DNA of 64,000 bases. Source: Acridotheres tristis. Taxonomy: Eukaryota > Chordata > Aves > Passeriformes > Sturnidae. The notes under the pieces were generated by a model that saw only the letters and a list, made by a program, of their open reading frames with translations, made no database searches and was not told the origin of the DNA. The position numbers and the translations under genes are program-made. The DNA lies in NCBI GenBank assembly GCA_037013685.1, contig CM072887.1, forward strand, positions 49,713,154-49,777,153, given 5' to 3'. Shown one piece after another: positions 23,171 to 37,200 of the stretch. The first letter of the stretch is position 1, and each line of letters starts with the position of its first letter.

Positions 23171-25455
23171 AGCACACATGGCTTGGATCCCTCTCAGACA
23201 CCTTGCATAGTGAGAAAAAGAGCTCCCAGTCATGCTTGGGACCCCATTCATAGATGTGCACCCTAGTACAGGTCTCGACAGCTTTGCTGACATTACTGAA
23301 CACATCTTGTCTTAAAAATATAACAATATGTGGCCCAGAGAATGAAGGGTTAAAACACGGCAATACCACAGTCCCACTGCCTTTGCTAAGTTTAGGCCTG
23401 TACACAACGTGCTTCCCCTACATTTTGAAAGCTGCCAAAGACAGCAGGGTTTGCATTTGGATGTAAAAGTCAAACCTTCCTCTCTGCGGTCTGCAGCCCG
23501 AGCGCCAGCAGGATGTTGTGGTGGGTGACAGCCAGGGGTGAAACCCTTCTGCAGAAAAGAAAACAAAACCAGTTCGTGTCAGCAGAAGCAAGAGGGAGTA
23601 AACGGTATAAACACAGCAAACTAAATGATACTGCGAATTTTTGCCTTATGGCAATCCAGGCTACTCGTGATCATGCAAGCACATTTTAAATTGCTATGTT
23701 TTGAACAAAAAAAGAAGCATCACTAAAACTGTCTAGAAAACTCTTGACTTGAGCTGCTCCTTGCAAGTAGAATGTGTTGCTGTCAAGTCTCATGACAGTC
23801 TCCTTTCAATTTAAGAAACAAAACTAATCATCTTTGCATTGTTAGTTACAGATGATGGCAATAACATTGGCCAGTTAATGATGTCTTGAGGGTAAAATGC
23901 AGACAGCTGGCATTTTATCAATTTACAATAATTTTTTTAATGGCAGCGCCATCCCTTCTCTCCTTCTCTGCCTCTCCCACACACACTCAGCATTTTATGA
24001 GTCAGGCTGTAAGAATATCAAAAGGCTGATGCAAAAATTAGATTTTGCAAAGTCCTTTTTTAAAGAATGCTTGAGGTGCTTTTTCTTTGCCTTCCTTACT
24101 TTTCTGGTCATATTTCCAAGCTACTGTTTGCAGTACAAGAGTAATGTTTTCATTAAATTTAAAATCTTGAGGGTATTGTATGACTGAGGCCACAAAATAT
24201 ACATTTTTTGCATCAAATTTCTAAGAATGCTTCTGTATTTTATAGCATCTTTATTTTTGCAAACATCTAGAAGTCAGTGGGGCAGATCACATGAGATCAA
24301 GCCATGTATTAGGTTGTGGTTATAGAAGCAAAGAAGCAATCAGTGCGAAAATCAGGAGTTTCATTACTGCACTCACTATCTATGCACGTTCCCATCCTCA
24401 GCACAGGTAGCGTGTGAGACACTCATGTGTTACAACATGATCCTGTGGCTTCACAACCACTGTACTTGGGGCTACCATACCATTAAACCAGATGGTACCA
24501 AGGCCACAGTTTGGACATAAAATCATATTCTAGGCACATCTGTCTCATGAGAATGGTTTATATTACCGGCTTAGCTCATTACCATTGCTTTTTTAAAAAT
24601 TATACCTGGCATGAGATGTGTTTCAAGTTTAGAAGTTCACTGGGGTGGTACAACTGTGAAGGCTGCGGGGTGATCTGGTCACCTGGCTGCTGGAAGGCAG
24701 CAAGCGTGGGGGTGAAACCCAGGATGAAACTTCTGAGAAAACCTGAGGTTCCACTGGGTGCTCTGCCCATGGTTATGAGAGGAGGGTCTACTCCAGAGAC
24801 ACTGTTGTCTCTATTATGGACACAGCCATGTAGCTCCTCCTCACCTGGAGGTCCATAGTCTGAGAAGTGGGCATGACACCTCCACTGCCCACCCCTGAGA
24901 TGTGCCTTTTGGGTGATTATCCGATAGGGTGACTATCTCTGCCCTTTTTTGGAGAAGGTAAAATGTGAGTTTGTGCCTCTACAACACCAGCAGTTCATTT
25001 TACAGGTATCTGCTCTCTTTTGTTTTAGTTTGTATCTGAAGGGTATGACCAAGCAACATAACCGTACCTGTTATACTGCAAAATATCTCCATCTTTGCCT
25101 AATGGTAGACAAAACAACCTTCTGAATTCTTAGCCCATAAATCCCAGAAGATATTTTCATTAAGGCATCTGATCACAGATCCTATCTCTATGGCTTTCTT
25201 GGTAGCACCAGGGCCTTTAGTGGAAAATCTCAAGTAAGTATTGCTCCTTTCAATTTGCCCAATTACACACCACAGAGCCAGTCCTGACTGGAACATCTGT
25301 TTTACTGATGTAATGGTGCAAATGACAGTATCATCTAGACTTTCATTTAGTTGCTTTCCAAATATTTTTCTTGTCACACTCTTTTTCCAGTATAACAGCA
25401 AAGAGCTTTTTAAAAATCCATGTAAGACATTGTTTTGCACTGAGTTGGTGGTAAG

Positions 25456-25473
25456 GTGAGAGAGAGAGAGATG
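25456..25473. repeat. Short (GA)n run
   Basis: An uninterrupted GAGAGAGAGAGAGA-type stretch followed by an imperfect GA-rich part. Simple sequence, no function implied. Confidence 0.7.
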
Positions 25474-26710
25474 GAGAGAAATACAGTGCAGGGCTCTACC
25501 TGGATTTCAGAAAGAATGGCTGACAACAAGTGCATTAATAAAATAGCCATTTTAATAGGAGAATAAGGAGAGATACATAGTAAGTAATTCTTACGTCCCC
25601 ACAGCATCAGACAGGCCCCATATGTATTTTCTCAGGGCAGAACCTTCCAAGGAAAGGTCTTCCTTTTTGGTCCTTTGAGCTAGTGAGTAATTTTCTTATA
25701 AAAAACCCAACTCTTTTCCTGAAGGATGTTTTCATGAGAGTTTCTCACAGCATTTTCAGATGAGGCCAAGGCCAAATGGGATGGTTTAATTGCTGGTACC
25801 AAGGGCAAGCTGCCTGCAGGCTCCTCTCTGAATAACGAGGTGGCCAAGTTTGTCCCATTGTGGAGGGGTCAATCTGTGCAGCACAGCTGAGGCTGAAGGC
25901 TATGCTGGATGTGCATCGTGGCACAGCACAGGCCTGGGACTGCTCAGGTTCACTGTGGAGGGTGATTGATTCCTTGGTGGACAGCAGCTTCCTGGTCAGG
26001 ATCACTACACAGATGAATTTTAGCTGACTCCTTCTAACAGTCCTCCTTGTCTCACTTCTGAAATGAAGTCATTTAATGTACCAGAGAAATGGGAAGAGAA
26101 ACTGGGGAAGTACATTCTAATGTTGTTTTCAAGTAGAGTAACTGGTTTTCGTGAGAACTTGAGTGTTTCATGTGTTGGAATGGACTTTAAAAATTGTCCC
26201 AATGAGAATTTTGCCAAATACACATATTCTATAGCGTAAGAACTACATTGTATCACATAGAGTTAGGACGTTAAAATGCACCTAATCTTACTTGGTGTCA
26301 TGTGCTGTTTCTGGGCCTTCTTCTTGCAAAATTTTGGTCTTTTCTGATTTTCAGAGCTGGCAGGTACTCTAATGTTGGCCCATTTTATACCGACCCAGAC
26401 ACTTCTCCTCCACCCTGTTGTGTCTAAGCAGTCAATTCACCACCCCTGGACCAGACTAAGGGAGCTGTGGTTACAGTCAGAGAGGAAGAGTACAGTAGTG
26501 GCAGGGCTTCCTTTTGTAATATTCACTTTCTTTATTCCAAAAGACATGCTCTCTCCTTTAGTTTCCTGCCTTTATTTTTTGCAGAAATTTCATTTCCTAT
26601 ATGGTGGAACAAGCGAAGCATGGAGCCTCATTAATTCCCAATCTTGCTTCTTTTTCTTATCACTGTTCTCCCTATATGACAAGATCCCTGTAGAAAAAAA
26701 CAAACAAAAA

Positions 26711-26728
26711 CCCAACCAACCAACCAAA
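26711..26728. repeat. Short (CCAA)n run
   Basis: About four CCAA units after an A-rich stretch (aaaacaaacaaaaa). Simple sequence. Confidence 0.7.
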
Positions 26729-29031
26729 CATTTATTTACAGGTTATCTTCTGTTGCACATACACTAGGATCCAAATTAAGACTCTATGGAAGATGCCTTT
26801 TATTACTCTAGAGTGTTTAACCTCATTCTAACATCTAACTGCTGCATGATGAACCTATATACTCATTGATACGCATTATGTCCATATTGATAAGCATTTC
26901 TACATACAAATCCTTCATGAGGAAGATGGAAAGCAGGGTCTCACTTTAGATCTGTGTATGAGTTGTTGGTAGCACACTCTGTCCCAACCCTTCACAAAGG
27001 CTTGTGCTCCATTATTTTGGCAGGATATTGATGGGGCAAATGCAGATGGCCAAAGGACTGTGGCAACCTGAAAAACGCTTCTCATCCAAGCTTGAATGGA
27101 GCTCCATGAGAGGCCAGGCAGCACCCAAGTCATCACTCCAGCTCCAGACTTGCAAAGGCCTGTTAGGAGGCAGAAGTAGCAACAGAGCTCCTCCAGAAAA
27201 GGTCAGATATCTTTTGCAACAATAAAAGCTAATCAAGCTAAATATGTAACTCTTCACAACCTGCATATACAAGTTCAGTTTGCTCTCTCATGTCATTCTT
27301 GCATGACAAACGTGGCAAACGGCAGGGAAACTTCTTCAGAAGAATGATTTTGGTGTGCTTAATATTTGGCAAACTTAGAAATGTGTTTTATTCCTTTATT
27401 TCTGCGGATACACAATGGCTTTTAGAAGCAAGTGTAATCTTTAAACACACACAGTCTGTTTTCGTGTCACTAATAACATCTTACTGAGCATCCCCAGTTG
27501 ACAGCTGTTTGTCCTAAATCCTTTTTTAGAGATTTCCTTTCTTAGCATTTCCTATTAGCACAATACAAGATCTCAGACAGTGCAAGACTTGTCTAAATAA
27601 TACATAAAGTCGATGCAAAATGTGTTTTCCTTCCAGTCCTCAAGACTGCCTATAAGCAAGGTTAGAGGACAAGATGGTAAAGATGATAGTTTTGCTACAC
27701 TCTGGCTGATGTTGCTTATAGGAATGCAGTGCTGTGCTCCCACTTTTTTTCCACTTCCATTTTATGTAAGTTAGACAATTTTGTATGTGTCCTTCATCTT
27801 TCCATCTTTTTTTTTTTCTGCTTATTATGGCAGGGCAGTCTTGTGGAAGCAAGAATGTTGTCTCTCCAGCTTCTTTTCCTTTGCAGAACAAAGCATTCCT
27901 CCACTGTGGCTTTGCATTTCACACAGATGGCAAAATGATGTACAATATTACTAGATCAGAAAAGGTGTTTGGGCTCAGTTTGCACAACAGCAGGTGATTA
28001 CATCAAGTACAAACTGCTGTATGATTAAACCCAGTATTTCTAAACATATGCTGAGCTCGAAAGGGTAAGTTTTATTGGAAGTTTTCCAGAAGAAAGTATT
28101 TGATTTTGCAGCTTGTACTTTGATGTTTATTGAAAATGTCTCAATCAGAGCTGTAAGACTGGGCTCAGTATTTTCAAAGCGGTTTGAATCTTTCAAGATC
28201 ATGTCTTTTTTCCATTTCCAAACCCAGTGGCTTCAAATCATCACATTCCACCACAGCTGAAGTGATTTATATGTCTTAGCAGTGCTGCAAACTGCAGTCT
28301 TCTATCCTGGAACTCTCTCCACAAAGTATTAATGTTCCCCAATGATTTCAAATCACTTCACACACTATAAAAAGGGTTAGGTGATTAACACTCTTAAAAA
28401 CTCCTTATGCTTGGCAGAGATTTACATTTAAATCCTAGGCATGTAGAAAACAAGGTTGATAACTAACCAAAAGAGGAATTGTTTTGTACCTTTGAACGTG
28501 AAAGGTGTTTCCTAAGCTTTTTTGCTCTGCTAGTCAGCTAAATGTGTCAGAGTCTGTAAAACTATCCTCCGCCTCTCAACTTCAGCAAGTTCTCATTTAA
28601 AAAGCCGAGAAAACTGGTGGGATTTCTCTTGGCATAAAATGCAAACTCTGCCACTATTACATTATATTTCCCTAAGCTAAATACTGTTTCTCACTACTCT
28701 TTCTTCTCTCCTTTTTCTTCTTCATGGGCTGTAGAGAATCTCCTGTTCAGCATAGGGTATTGTTTATATAGGCAAGGGGATGGCTCTGAGGCAATACAAA
28801 GCAGATCCAAAGCTGCATTCAAGGATTAGAGTAAATCCACTGGATTTCTCCCTCCTCCTCCCTTTCAATGATCAGGTAAAATGAGGGGACAGAGAATAAG
28901 TGCATATGAGGTGGGTTCAGTGGGTGTTGACATGTATGCTAGAAGCAGATGGACCTTCCAGATTTGTTTCCAGTGGATACAAAAGTATTTGCACAGGTGG
29001 AGTAAGAACAGTCTACTGTGGCAATTCTCCC

Positions 29032-29131
29032 GGTGTTTTTTGGGTTTTTTTTCTGAGGTTTTTTGGGGGTTTTTTTTGTTTGTTTTGGGGTTTTTATTTT
29101 TTTGTTTTTGGGGGTTTTGGGGTTTTTTTTT
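29032..29131 (+). repeat. Long T/G tract with repeated G-runs
   Basis: About 100 bp composed almost only of T and G, with G-runs of three to five (at least five runs of GGG or more) separated by T-runs. Four or more G-runs on one strand is the sequence requirement for a G-quadruplex, although several loops are long. The complement is C/A-only. It could also be a degenerated homopolymer tail. Confidence 0.75.
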
Positions 29132-32100
29132 CATGCAGAACAAGTTATCCTTTCACTTTCTGGAAAGGAAAGGGCAGAGCTTATTGCCTTCCCTAACTAG
29201 CTTTGAGCACACACAAAATCTGTCCCCTCTACCCTTATGCACATAAATATAGCCTTCACTCATGCTGGTTCTGCCTTGGAAATTGACTCTTCCAGTTGGT
29301 TCAAATTATTTGCTCTTCCTTATATTCCTTTCGCTTTACCATACTTTTTTGGTGTTAGCTCTTGCTATTAGCCCTCCTGAATGGAAGTGCCAAAATCTGT
29401 CTATTTGCCTTATCCCATCAGACTGGAGCTGAATTCAGTTGTCAGCACATCACTCCCACATCACTACGGTCAGTCCCACTCAAGGCTATAATGAAGTGCA
29501 GTATCAGCCACATGCAATACCTGTAGTGCAAAGTGCAAAGATTCTTGATAAAAGGATTCCTTCCTGAGTATGTGGCAAGGGGATTTCAGCAACAACCCTG
29601 AGAGTAAACAAGCTGAACCACATCGGTTTTTTGTGGCACAGAGAATTACTGATGTGTTAGTAGGGAAAATCAAATGTCAACTCCCCCAGAGCACTAGGTT
29701 TGTCCAAGCATCTTATTTTCTCTGCTAAGTTGGGAGGTTTTAAAATTTTTTTTTTATTTATGATATTGTCTTTCTTTGTCCTGTAGGGAGAGGAAAAGTG
29801 TGCAAACTGAACCATACCTGCATGAGTATATCAAGACAGGCAATCTTATGGTCCTACAAGCTGAGAGTCTGTAGGATGAACTGAACTATAAAAACAGGAG
29901 CAAGAAGTCTCTGTTGCCCTGCCTTTGAAAAAAATAGTCAGCTATGGGATCTGTGAAGATCTCACCGTGATCTGAGATGAAGGAAAGTCCAGGTTGTTGA
30001 TTTTATTTTTTAATGGGAAGATTTTAATCTTCTGTGTTTTGGATGCACACATAGGAAATTTTGAAGATTAGATGGAAATGAAACATTAGCTGGTCTTCAA
30101 AGCTTGTCACTGTTATTTTTTGTGTCTGCTTTTTCGCTACTACAGATGCAATCAGAACCCCCTAGAACACTTCATGGGCCTCCTCATTTCATCTCATCAA
30201 AAAACAAGTTACAAGTGTCCAAAAGTTAGGAAGTGTGATGTGCTCCTCACAGAGAGGGTCCAAGGGATACCATGACAGGTGGGTTGCCACCTTCCCCTGT
30301 TCAGAGGAGCTAGTTTGATTTTAACTCTGATGGAGATCAGTTGTTTTGCCTGAGGGGAGAAGGATGAAAGCTAGTGCACTGGAGAGCTTGGATAACTGTT
30401 TCCTGGTCCTGGCACCGTCCCCAGCTCCTTCTGTGATGGCTTGATGACTCATTTTTCCTGTATGCAAGATGAATGTTTTAGTATTTACTTACTTGGCAAG
30501 GTGAAATGATGATTAAATTGTCTTGGTTTTTGCAGTCTGATGTACAGAGTGTGATTAGTTGTAATGTGTGCACACATCACCCCCAGCAGCATGAGCGTGG
30601 CCCTCAGCAAGGGGAGCTGCTTTCAACTCCTCCTCAACCATGGAGGGAGGTGCCTGGACTTTCCCTTCCTTGGTTCCACACGAAGGTGGTTGTTTGTCTT
30701 TTATCTGAAGGCTTAGTGCAGGTATGGGTGTTTTGAAATCCCGTGGTTAACCATTCCCCAACTTCTGGGCTGGCCCTATACATGGTGATGAGGACCCAGT
30801 GGATGCCAGCTGGCAATCTAAAGGGGCCAATTGTATTACAGATTGCCCAGGAATGTCATCCTCATCCTTCTGCCAGGGCAATACTGCCCATTAAGACAAA
30901 TTTCACCCTAATTGTAACAGTATTCTTTGGGTACAATGAGAAATTATACAAGAAGTTTGTGATGACAGCAATATAAATCAGCACAGCAGTCAATGGGAAC
31001 ACCCCACAAGCCATTCATCCATACACTTTCATTAACTGCTGTTCGTTTTGTGACTTCATTATTTTTCCCTGCTTCACTGCAAAGGATTTACAGGTCTGGA
31101 CATTAAATCTGTCTGACTTCCATAACACTGCAATCTAAATTTAAACTCAATACCTGAGAGACCTACTCTCTCTGATTAGAGATAATGGAATTTAGGGGGA
31201 AAAAATGCTCAACTCTTCTGAGACTCCTCATCTCTTCTCAGTGTTTCCAAAGACTAAATATCACCTTCACACTTTCCGCCCTTTTCATCATGTGCTTGGA
31301 GCTAAACTCCAGAAATTTCATATGGATTCACTAGAATTGCTAGAGCTTGTGGTTCCAATATCAGCTTTTCCTTTCTGTAATGCAGAGGCCTATATTACAG
31401 AAAAGAGAGAAGGAGCCTGAAGGAGCCTAAATTATTTATCTGCTCCAGAGCCCCCAGTCTTACTTAGATATCAAGGAATGATGGTAAATTAGAGAATGAA
31501 AAAGACATCTCCATTTCTTTTAGAGTTTCTCCTTTCTGGCTGGTAGGAGATTTTTTCTGCTGGAAATTACATTTATTCTACAATTTCATTATTATCATTT
31601 ACAGTGAGTTCATGCATGTTCCCTGGTGTGAAACTCTGTGATATCCAACACACTTTTCTTTTGGAAGTTGAAAAAGACTTCTTACAGAAAGAGAGACCTT
31701 TCAGCATGTGACAGGAACAGCAATGGCTGTGCCAAGTGGGGATGCTGAAGGCATTTGTGTACCACCTTTGTGTTATTCATGACTTTTACCCATCCTCTTC
31801 CTGCCCAAGTCGTCCCAAACACTTCTTGTGGCAGAAGGGTACTGAATTGTTTCCTAATGGAGTCTGCTCCTGAAAATAAAAAACTTCAGATGTTCAAAGC
31901 AGCAACCAGGCCCAGAGTAATGAATATCCTCATATTAAGGGTATTTTCTGGGGCAAAGCAAGTACAGTGGGCGTTCTCTTATCTTCTCCTTTTGGAGTTT
32001 TTCAGGTTGCCATGCAAGTTTTGTTCAACTTTTCACCGAAATTACCTGCAGTGGCCTCTTTTATTTTAAAGCTGTGCCCAGCAGCGGGGTCTTTGAGAGA

Positions 32101-33674
32101 GACCTCAGTTTGCAACACCACTGCCTGGATTGTACCTCAATGCAAGCAGCACAGGGGGACCAAAGAGGAAGGAGGTCAAGCTAAGAATAAGTTACAGTAT
32201 GGAAAGGACAGGGAAGATGGTGCTGGGAAAATCTCCTGGGATCTCGCTGTTCCAAGTGCTGGCGGGTGGCCATGGCAGACCCCCTTCTGAGAAGCTGTCT
32301 CCAGCTTGCTGGTTTTGCCTTGTTCAAGGAAGTGAAGTTTTGTACGTTGTTTGTAAACAAGTGGAGCTGTGTCAAAAACACCCGCTTCTCTTATCATTAC
32401 TCTTCTTACCAGAAAATTACTATAGAACCTTGAATTTTGGCTAGGCACTGAGGTTAAAACTCAAAAAGAAGTACTAATTTAAATACACAAGGTTTGCTTG
32501 GCTCTCTTCAGGCATCCTGCAAAACTAATTTTCTTTTCCTCCTTACCCCCTGCCTGAGGCACCCATTGTCTATAATTTAGGATTCACTTGGGAATGTAAT
32601 TTCTCTTGGAAGCCATCCTTCCTTGTTATTTCTGATTATTTTTTTTCCCCTGAAACTTGCCATTTGTGGGAAATACTAATGATTTCTGAGTTTGATATAA
32701 TTTGGGCTGAAGCTGAAAATGAAAAAGAAAAAAATCAAATTTTCTTTTAACTGGGAATAGGACCTTTTCAGACATCTTCATCTAACTAGAACACTCCTGA
32801 ATTACTGTATACATTTTGTATAATTTCAGGATAGCATTCTAAGTAGTTCCTCTGTAAATGTGTAATGCCATTGATTTTTCCGTGTAAGTGCTTGATTTTA
32901 GCTATGGATTTCAAGGAACTTTACCATGAACATCCATATTATGGTCCTTATTCTAAGGAATATGAGATTTTAAACTAGAGAGGATGAGTTATTCAACATC
33001 ATACCATAAATGTGTGGATTTGCTGGGAAGAGAAGGCAGATCTCCTGTAAGAAAAGTCAATAATTCACAAAACATATCCAGCAGTCTCCCTGGATCTCAG
33101 CATGAACTGATGGTTTAATTGTAATGGCTATGTACATAATTTTGAGTCACTAATAGAGCCTATTGGAATTGAAGGTATTTCTGAATGACCTCTCTCAAAG
33201 CTTACACTTTCATTTATTCAGGAATTTTAGTTCTGTGTTTACAGCATCTCATTTGTCTTGTTCTGTTGGCCGGTAAAAGAACAAAATGTACTACTTCAGA
33301 CCTGAGTCTGTACAAAAAATGATGCCCCATTGGCATATAAAACTGGAAAAATACGAAAAAACTAAGCTGCCTTTGGCATCTACCAATTCAAGTTGGATTA
33401 GTAGAAAGTAAAAGGTCAAAGTACCGGCAAATTCCTTCTCTCATCTGGAAGGAAGTGAGCAGAAATCTCAGAGGCGGAAAGTACATTCTTCAATGTGGAA
33501 CTTTGACTAATAATATAACAGACTGAGCTGAGAGTGTGGAGGAGGAAAATCCAATCAATTTAAGTAAAATGTAACAGACGTAGCTATGAGTAGGTTTTGT
33601 CTCTATTTAATAATAATGAAAAAGGTTTGAAGGTATAGCAATTAGTTGGAAATTATTAATTTAGAGACAATTAG

Positions 33675-33854
33675 TTTTAAAAATGGCTTTGAACAAGATG
33701 TGTTGCAGCAAAGGAAGAGATATAATTTGCAACTGTATGAAAACAATGTAGAAAAAAGAGAATTTAAACTCAAAATATTTTCTTAACCTTGATGATGTCA
33801 TTCACAGATCTCTTCCTTTGCTGCAACACATCTTGTTCAAAGCCATTTTTAAAA
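33675..33854. repeat. Perfect 47 bp inverted repeat with 86 bp spacer
   Basis: The left arm 33675-33721 is an exact reverse complement of the right arm 33808-33854 over all 47 bp, including the segment GGCTTTGAACAAGATGTG. The 86 bp spacer (33722-33807) is AT-rich and not self-complementary over any length I can see. Sequences outside the arms do not match, and no clear target-site duplication flanks them. Possible origins are a template-switch mutation, a fold-back element, or a hairpin RNA locus. The perfect identity points to a recent or constrained origin. Confidence 0.9.
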
Positions 33855-34063
33855 ACTTCACAGTTAATGTTTTGATGAACAGTAGGACTTGAAACCAGAA
33901 CTAGAATTTCCCTGAAAACCCAGATGTTCTTGTTTGCTTTTTAAATGGGAAATGGCTTCTGAAAGCAAATGACTGGGACCTAGATCCTCAGCCCAGGCTT
34001 CAGAGGTATGACATTTAGTTTGCAAATTTTCTCTTCTTTCCTATGCCATCAGTTCATTATGAA

Positions 34064-34202
34064 CCTCTCCTCTCCTCTCCTCTCCTCTCCTCTCCTCTCC
34101 TCTCCTCTCCTCTCCTCTCCTCTCCTCTCCTCTCCTCTCCTCTCCTCTCCTCTCCTCTCCTCTCCTCTCCTCTCCTCTCCTCTCCTCTCCTCTCCTCTCC
34201 TC
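34064..34202. repeat. (CCTCT)n pentanucleotide satellite, about 28 copies
   Basis: About 139 bp of uninterrupted CCTCT units, giving a pure pyrimidine + strand and a pure purine (AGAGG) - strand. No interruption is visible. Open frames across it on both strands are products of the repeat, not genes. Length variation between individuals is to be expected. Confidence 0.97.
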
Positions 34203-37200
34203 ATCCATGTAGTAAAAACCCAGAATCAGCATTGCCCTCAGACAACCTCTAAGGTGTCTGGTGCAGACCAATTCCTGTGGTCACAAGAATACCCAATGGA
34301 ATGGGTTTCCCCGCTGTCCCCAGGATCTTTGTAGGGCTGAAATATACTGTGGGCTCCTCTTTGACATCCACACATTTTTTATTGGGCACTGGCTATTGCT
34401 GGTGCCTTCAGTCACAGTTTGACCTATATGCTGGAACACAGATTTTGGTGGATGCTGATAGCAGGGGAATGATTCACTACCAGGCGTTATCTGACTGTAC
34501 CAGTCAGCATCTCCCACGAGCCTGGAGGGGAAAAAAGGGAAAAAACCCTAAAAGTTCACACAGACCAATTAGCTATTCTGTGACAGATTTAAAGCCTGGA
34601 ACATGTCTTTCCATAAAATATACTTACCTCTCACTATACTTAGGCATGTTCTCAGAACAATCATTCGGGATTAGCGCTTGAAATAAAATTAAAGTTGCAG
34701 CAGCAGTCATAACAGGGTTGTTACCAGCAGGACCCAGACTGGGTGCATGCTGAGGGTAACAGCTGGTGCAGAGAAATGAATAGCCAGCCATTGTCCCTGC
34801 ACCTGGCCGGTACCAGCTCCCACAGCCGGAGACGATAAACAGGGCAGACACAGAGACGATTGATGTATTTTTCTGGAGAGAAATGAATTAAATGATAATT
34901 GTGGCAGAAGTGTATGATGTGCAGGAATTATGTATAAATGAGATGTGATGAACAAGATGGTCCACTTCTCCCCATCAATGAAAGATTTTTAGTTCTCTTG
35001 CCTTAGGAACAGAAAGACCTTGGGGAGAGGGTCTTTTCACAAAATGGAAAAGAAGGGAATCGCCAGACCAGGAATGCAAATGAGCCTTCCGGCACACTGG
35101 ACGGGACTCTAATCCTCATTATTCTTTGCGAGTGCAGTGGCGATTTCGATTGTTGCTTTTGTTAGCTAAATGCAATTGAGACATGACTTGTACAGGAGGC
35201 CCATCTGTTTATAAGAAAGGTGGAGGATGGTGGGAGAACAGCAAGCACTGAGCTCAGCCTGCCCTCCTGCTTGCAGTGGCAGGCATACACAACTGCTACA
35301 AACCTCGGTGATGTTTTCAGACATGGAATGTGGAATAGCTGACTCTTATACCGCAAAGGGCTTTGCCTGGTGACTGGGAAGGGACAGGTAAGCCTGCTGT
35401 ACTGGCTGTGTTTAGGAGACTGGAGAAAGAAACCTTGTCCCTGTGCTGCAGCTGCCCTGGTCCCATCACCAGGCAGTAAGGTCTAGGTCAGTGGGACTGA
35501 GTTTCAGCACAAGGAGATTATCATGTTCATGCTTTGGTTTGGACTTAAGACCTTCACCTTTGATCACAAGTTCTCCAACTCCCTTGAGTTCAAGGGACTA
35601 CATACAGCACCACTTTCTCTAATTTCATGTACAGCACTGCAGTGCTTGGCAGCATCCCTATCACAGATATCTAAACCAATATTCCCATTCAATTGAGTAG
35701 TAGCAATTAGTAATAGCAGAACTCATCTCCTGAGATCTCATTATAAATCCCCAAACCCATGCGTTTACACATAATTAGTGATAGCAGGAGAGACTAATCC
35801 CCTGCCTGTTGCTCATCCCAGGGATGGCAAACGTTTCGTCACTGGATTTTTGGAAACTCAATTGAGTTTTTCAAAAGTAAACACCACAAAAGTGAAATAA
35901 AGACTTTCCCATCCCTTCTCCTTCAACAACTGTTGCTATATCACCTTCCTACAGTTGCAGAGAAAACTTGCTCATGTGTGGCTTGGAGCCTTTGCAGAAA
36001 ATAGCATCCATTATTCAAAGAATGAGTAACAGCTGACATATTATATGCTGTGTTTCCTTTTTTATTTTCTTTAAGAAATGGCAGGAAGAAATGCTAACTA
36101 ACAAATTCTTTGTAGTAAACACTCATGGAGGAATGAAAAAATTTCCAGGTTACGGATAATTTTGTGTTTTGCAGGCTCCCAAAAATCAGCTGTTTTTCAC
36201 AGACACATGATATTCCCATGGAAAATCTGTACCCTGCCTGTAATCTCAGCAATAACTATGTGAAATGGATACATTTTTCTTCAGCTTCATCACCTACCAA
36301 CTTCTGAACGACAGCAGTGAAGGTGAGAAATTCCACCAATTTTCCCTCAGTAACTGCAAAATCTATGAATGTGCTGCTCCGGAAGCAAAGCATCCAAGAC
36401 TTGAAAAATACTTGGGGCTTCACAAAAGTCTGCATTTGGCAAGTTGTCACAAATTACTTCTGAGCTGAGAAGCTCACATTTTCCCTGACAAACTTCACTG
36501 GCCAACTGCAACGAGCCTGCCTGCCACCATTCCAGACTAGGGACAGAGAAAGATGCTTCGGGAAACCCAGCTTTTATTATCTTGAAAGTTGGAAGGCTTC
36601 AAAAAACACTAAGGAAAAATGGTAAGTGACTTCTAGGACCAAAACTACTTACAGAGACTGAGTTGAAGAATCAAAGTCACTTCATCTCTTGCTTTTGGAG
36701 CTTGGGCCAAAGCCATTGAGGAGAGGGGAGCTGCAGCACAGATATGTCTAGGCACTCAGCGAGGGGCTTTACTAACAGGGCATGGGAGGTGAAAGTGGCA
36801 CCAGTGGAAATTACAGATGGGGGTGACAGAGGGAGAGGATAAGGGACTCATTTCTCTTCAGAGTGGGTATTTGTGAATGGCAACTAACTGGAGCACAGAT
36901 GTGAGTTTTTGTCATCTTAAGCAGCTGGGTGAGCAGTAATCTGTTATCTGGAGAGGTGGCAGTAATAGCTAGCAATAAATCAACCAAAGTACTCCATTTT
37001 ATCTCCCACAAGGGATGTTTTACTTTTATTTCTTCATTATGGGTAGTTCTATTTGATCAGCTTGAGCCTGGATATGAATGAACATTCGTTATTTCATTCA
37101 TTGTTTGCAGAACTGCAGAGGTCTGAGTTTTCACTATTTTAATCTAATTATTTCTTTTAAAATTTATTCTTACATAAATACACCTACATAAAAAGTTTAG

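Noticed and set aside
34008..34334. Frames crossing the CCTCT satellite
   Set aside because: The pentanucleotide unit contains no stop codon in any frame, so long repetitive frames are unavoidable. They encode only a short repeated peptide.
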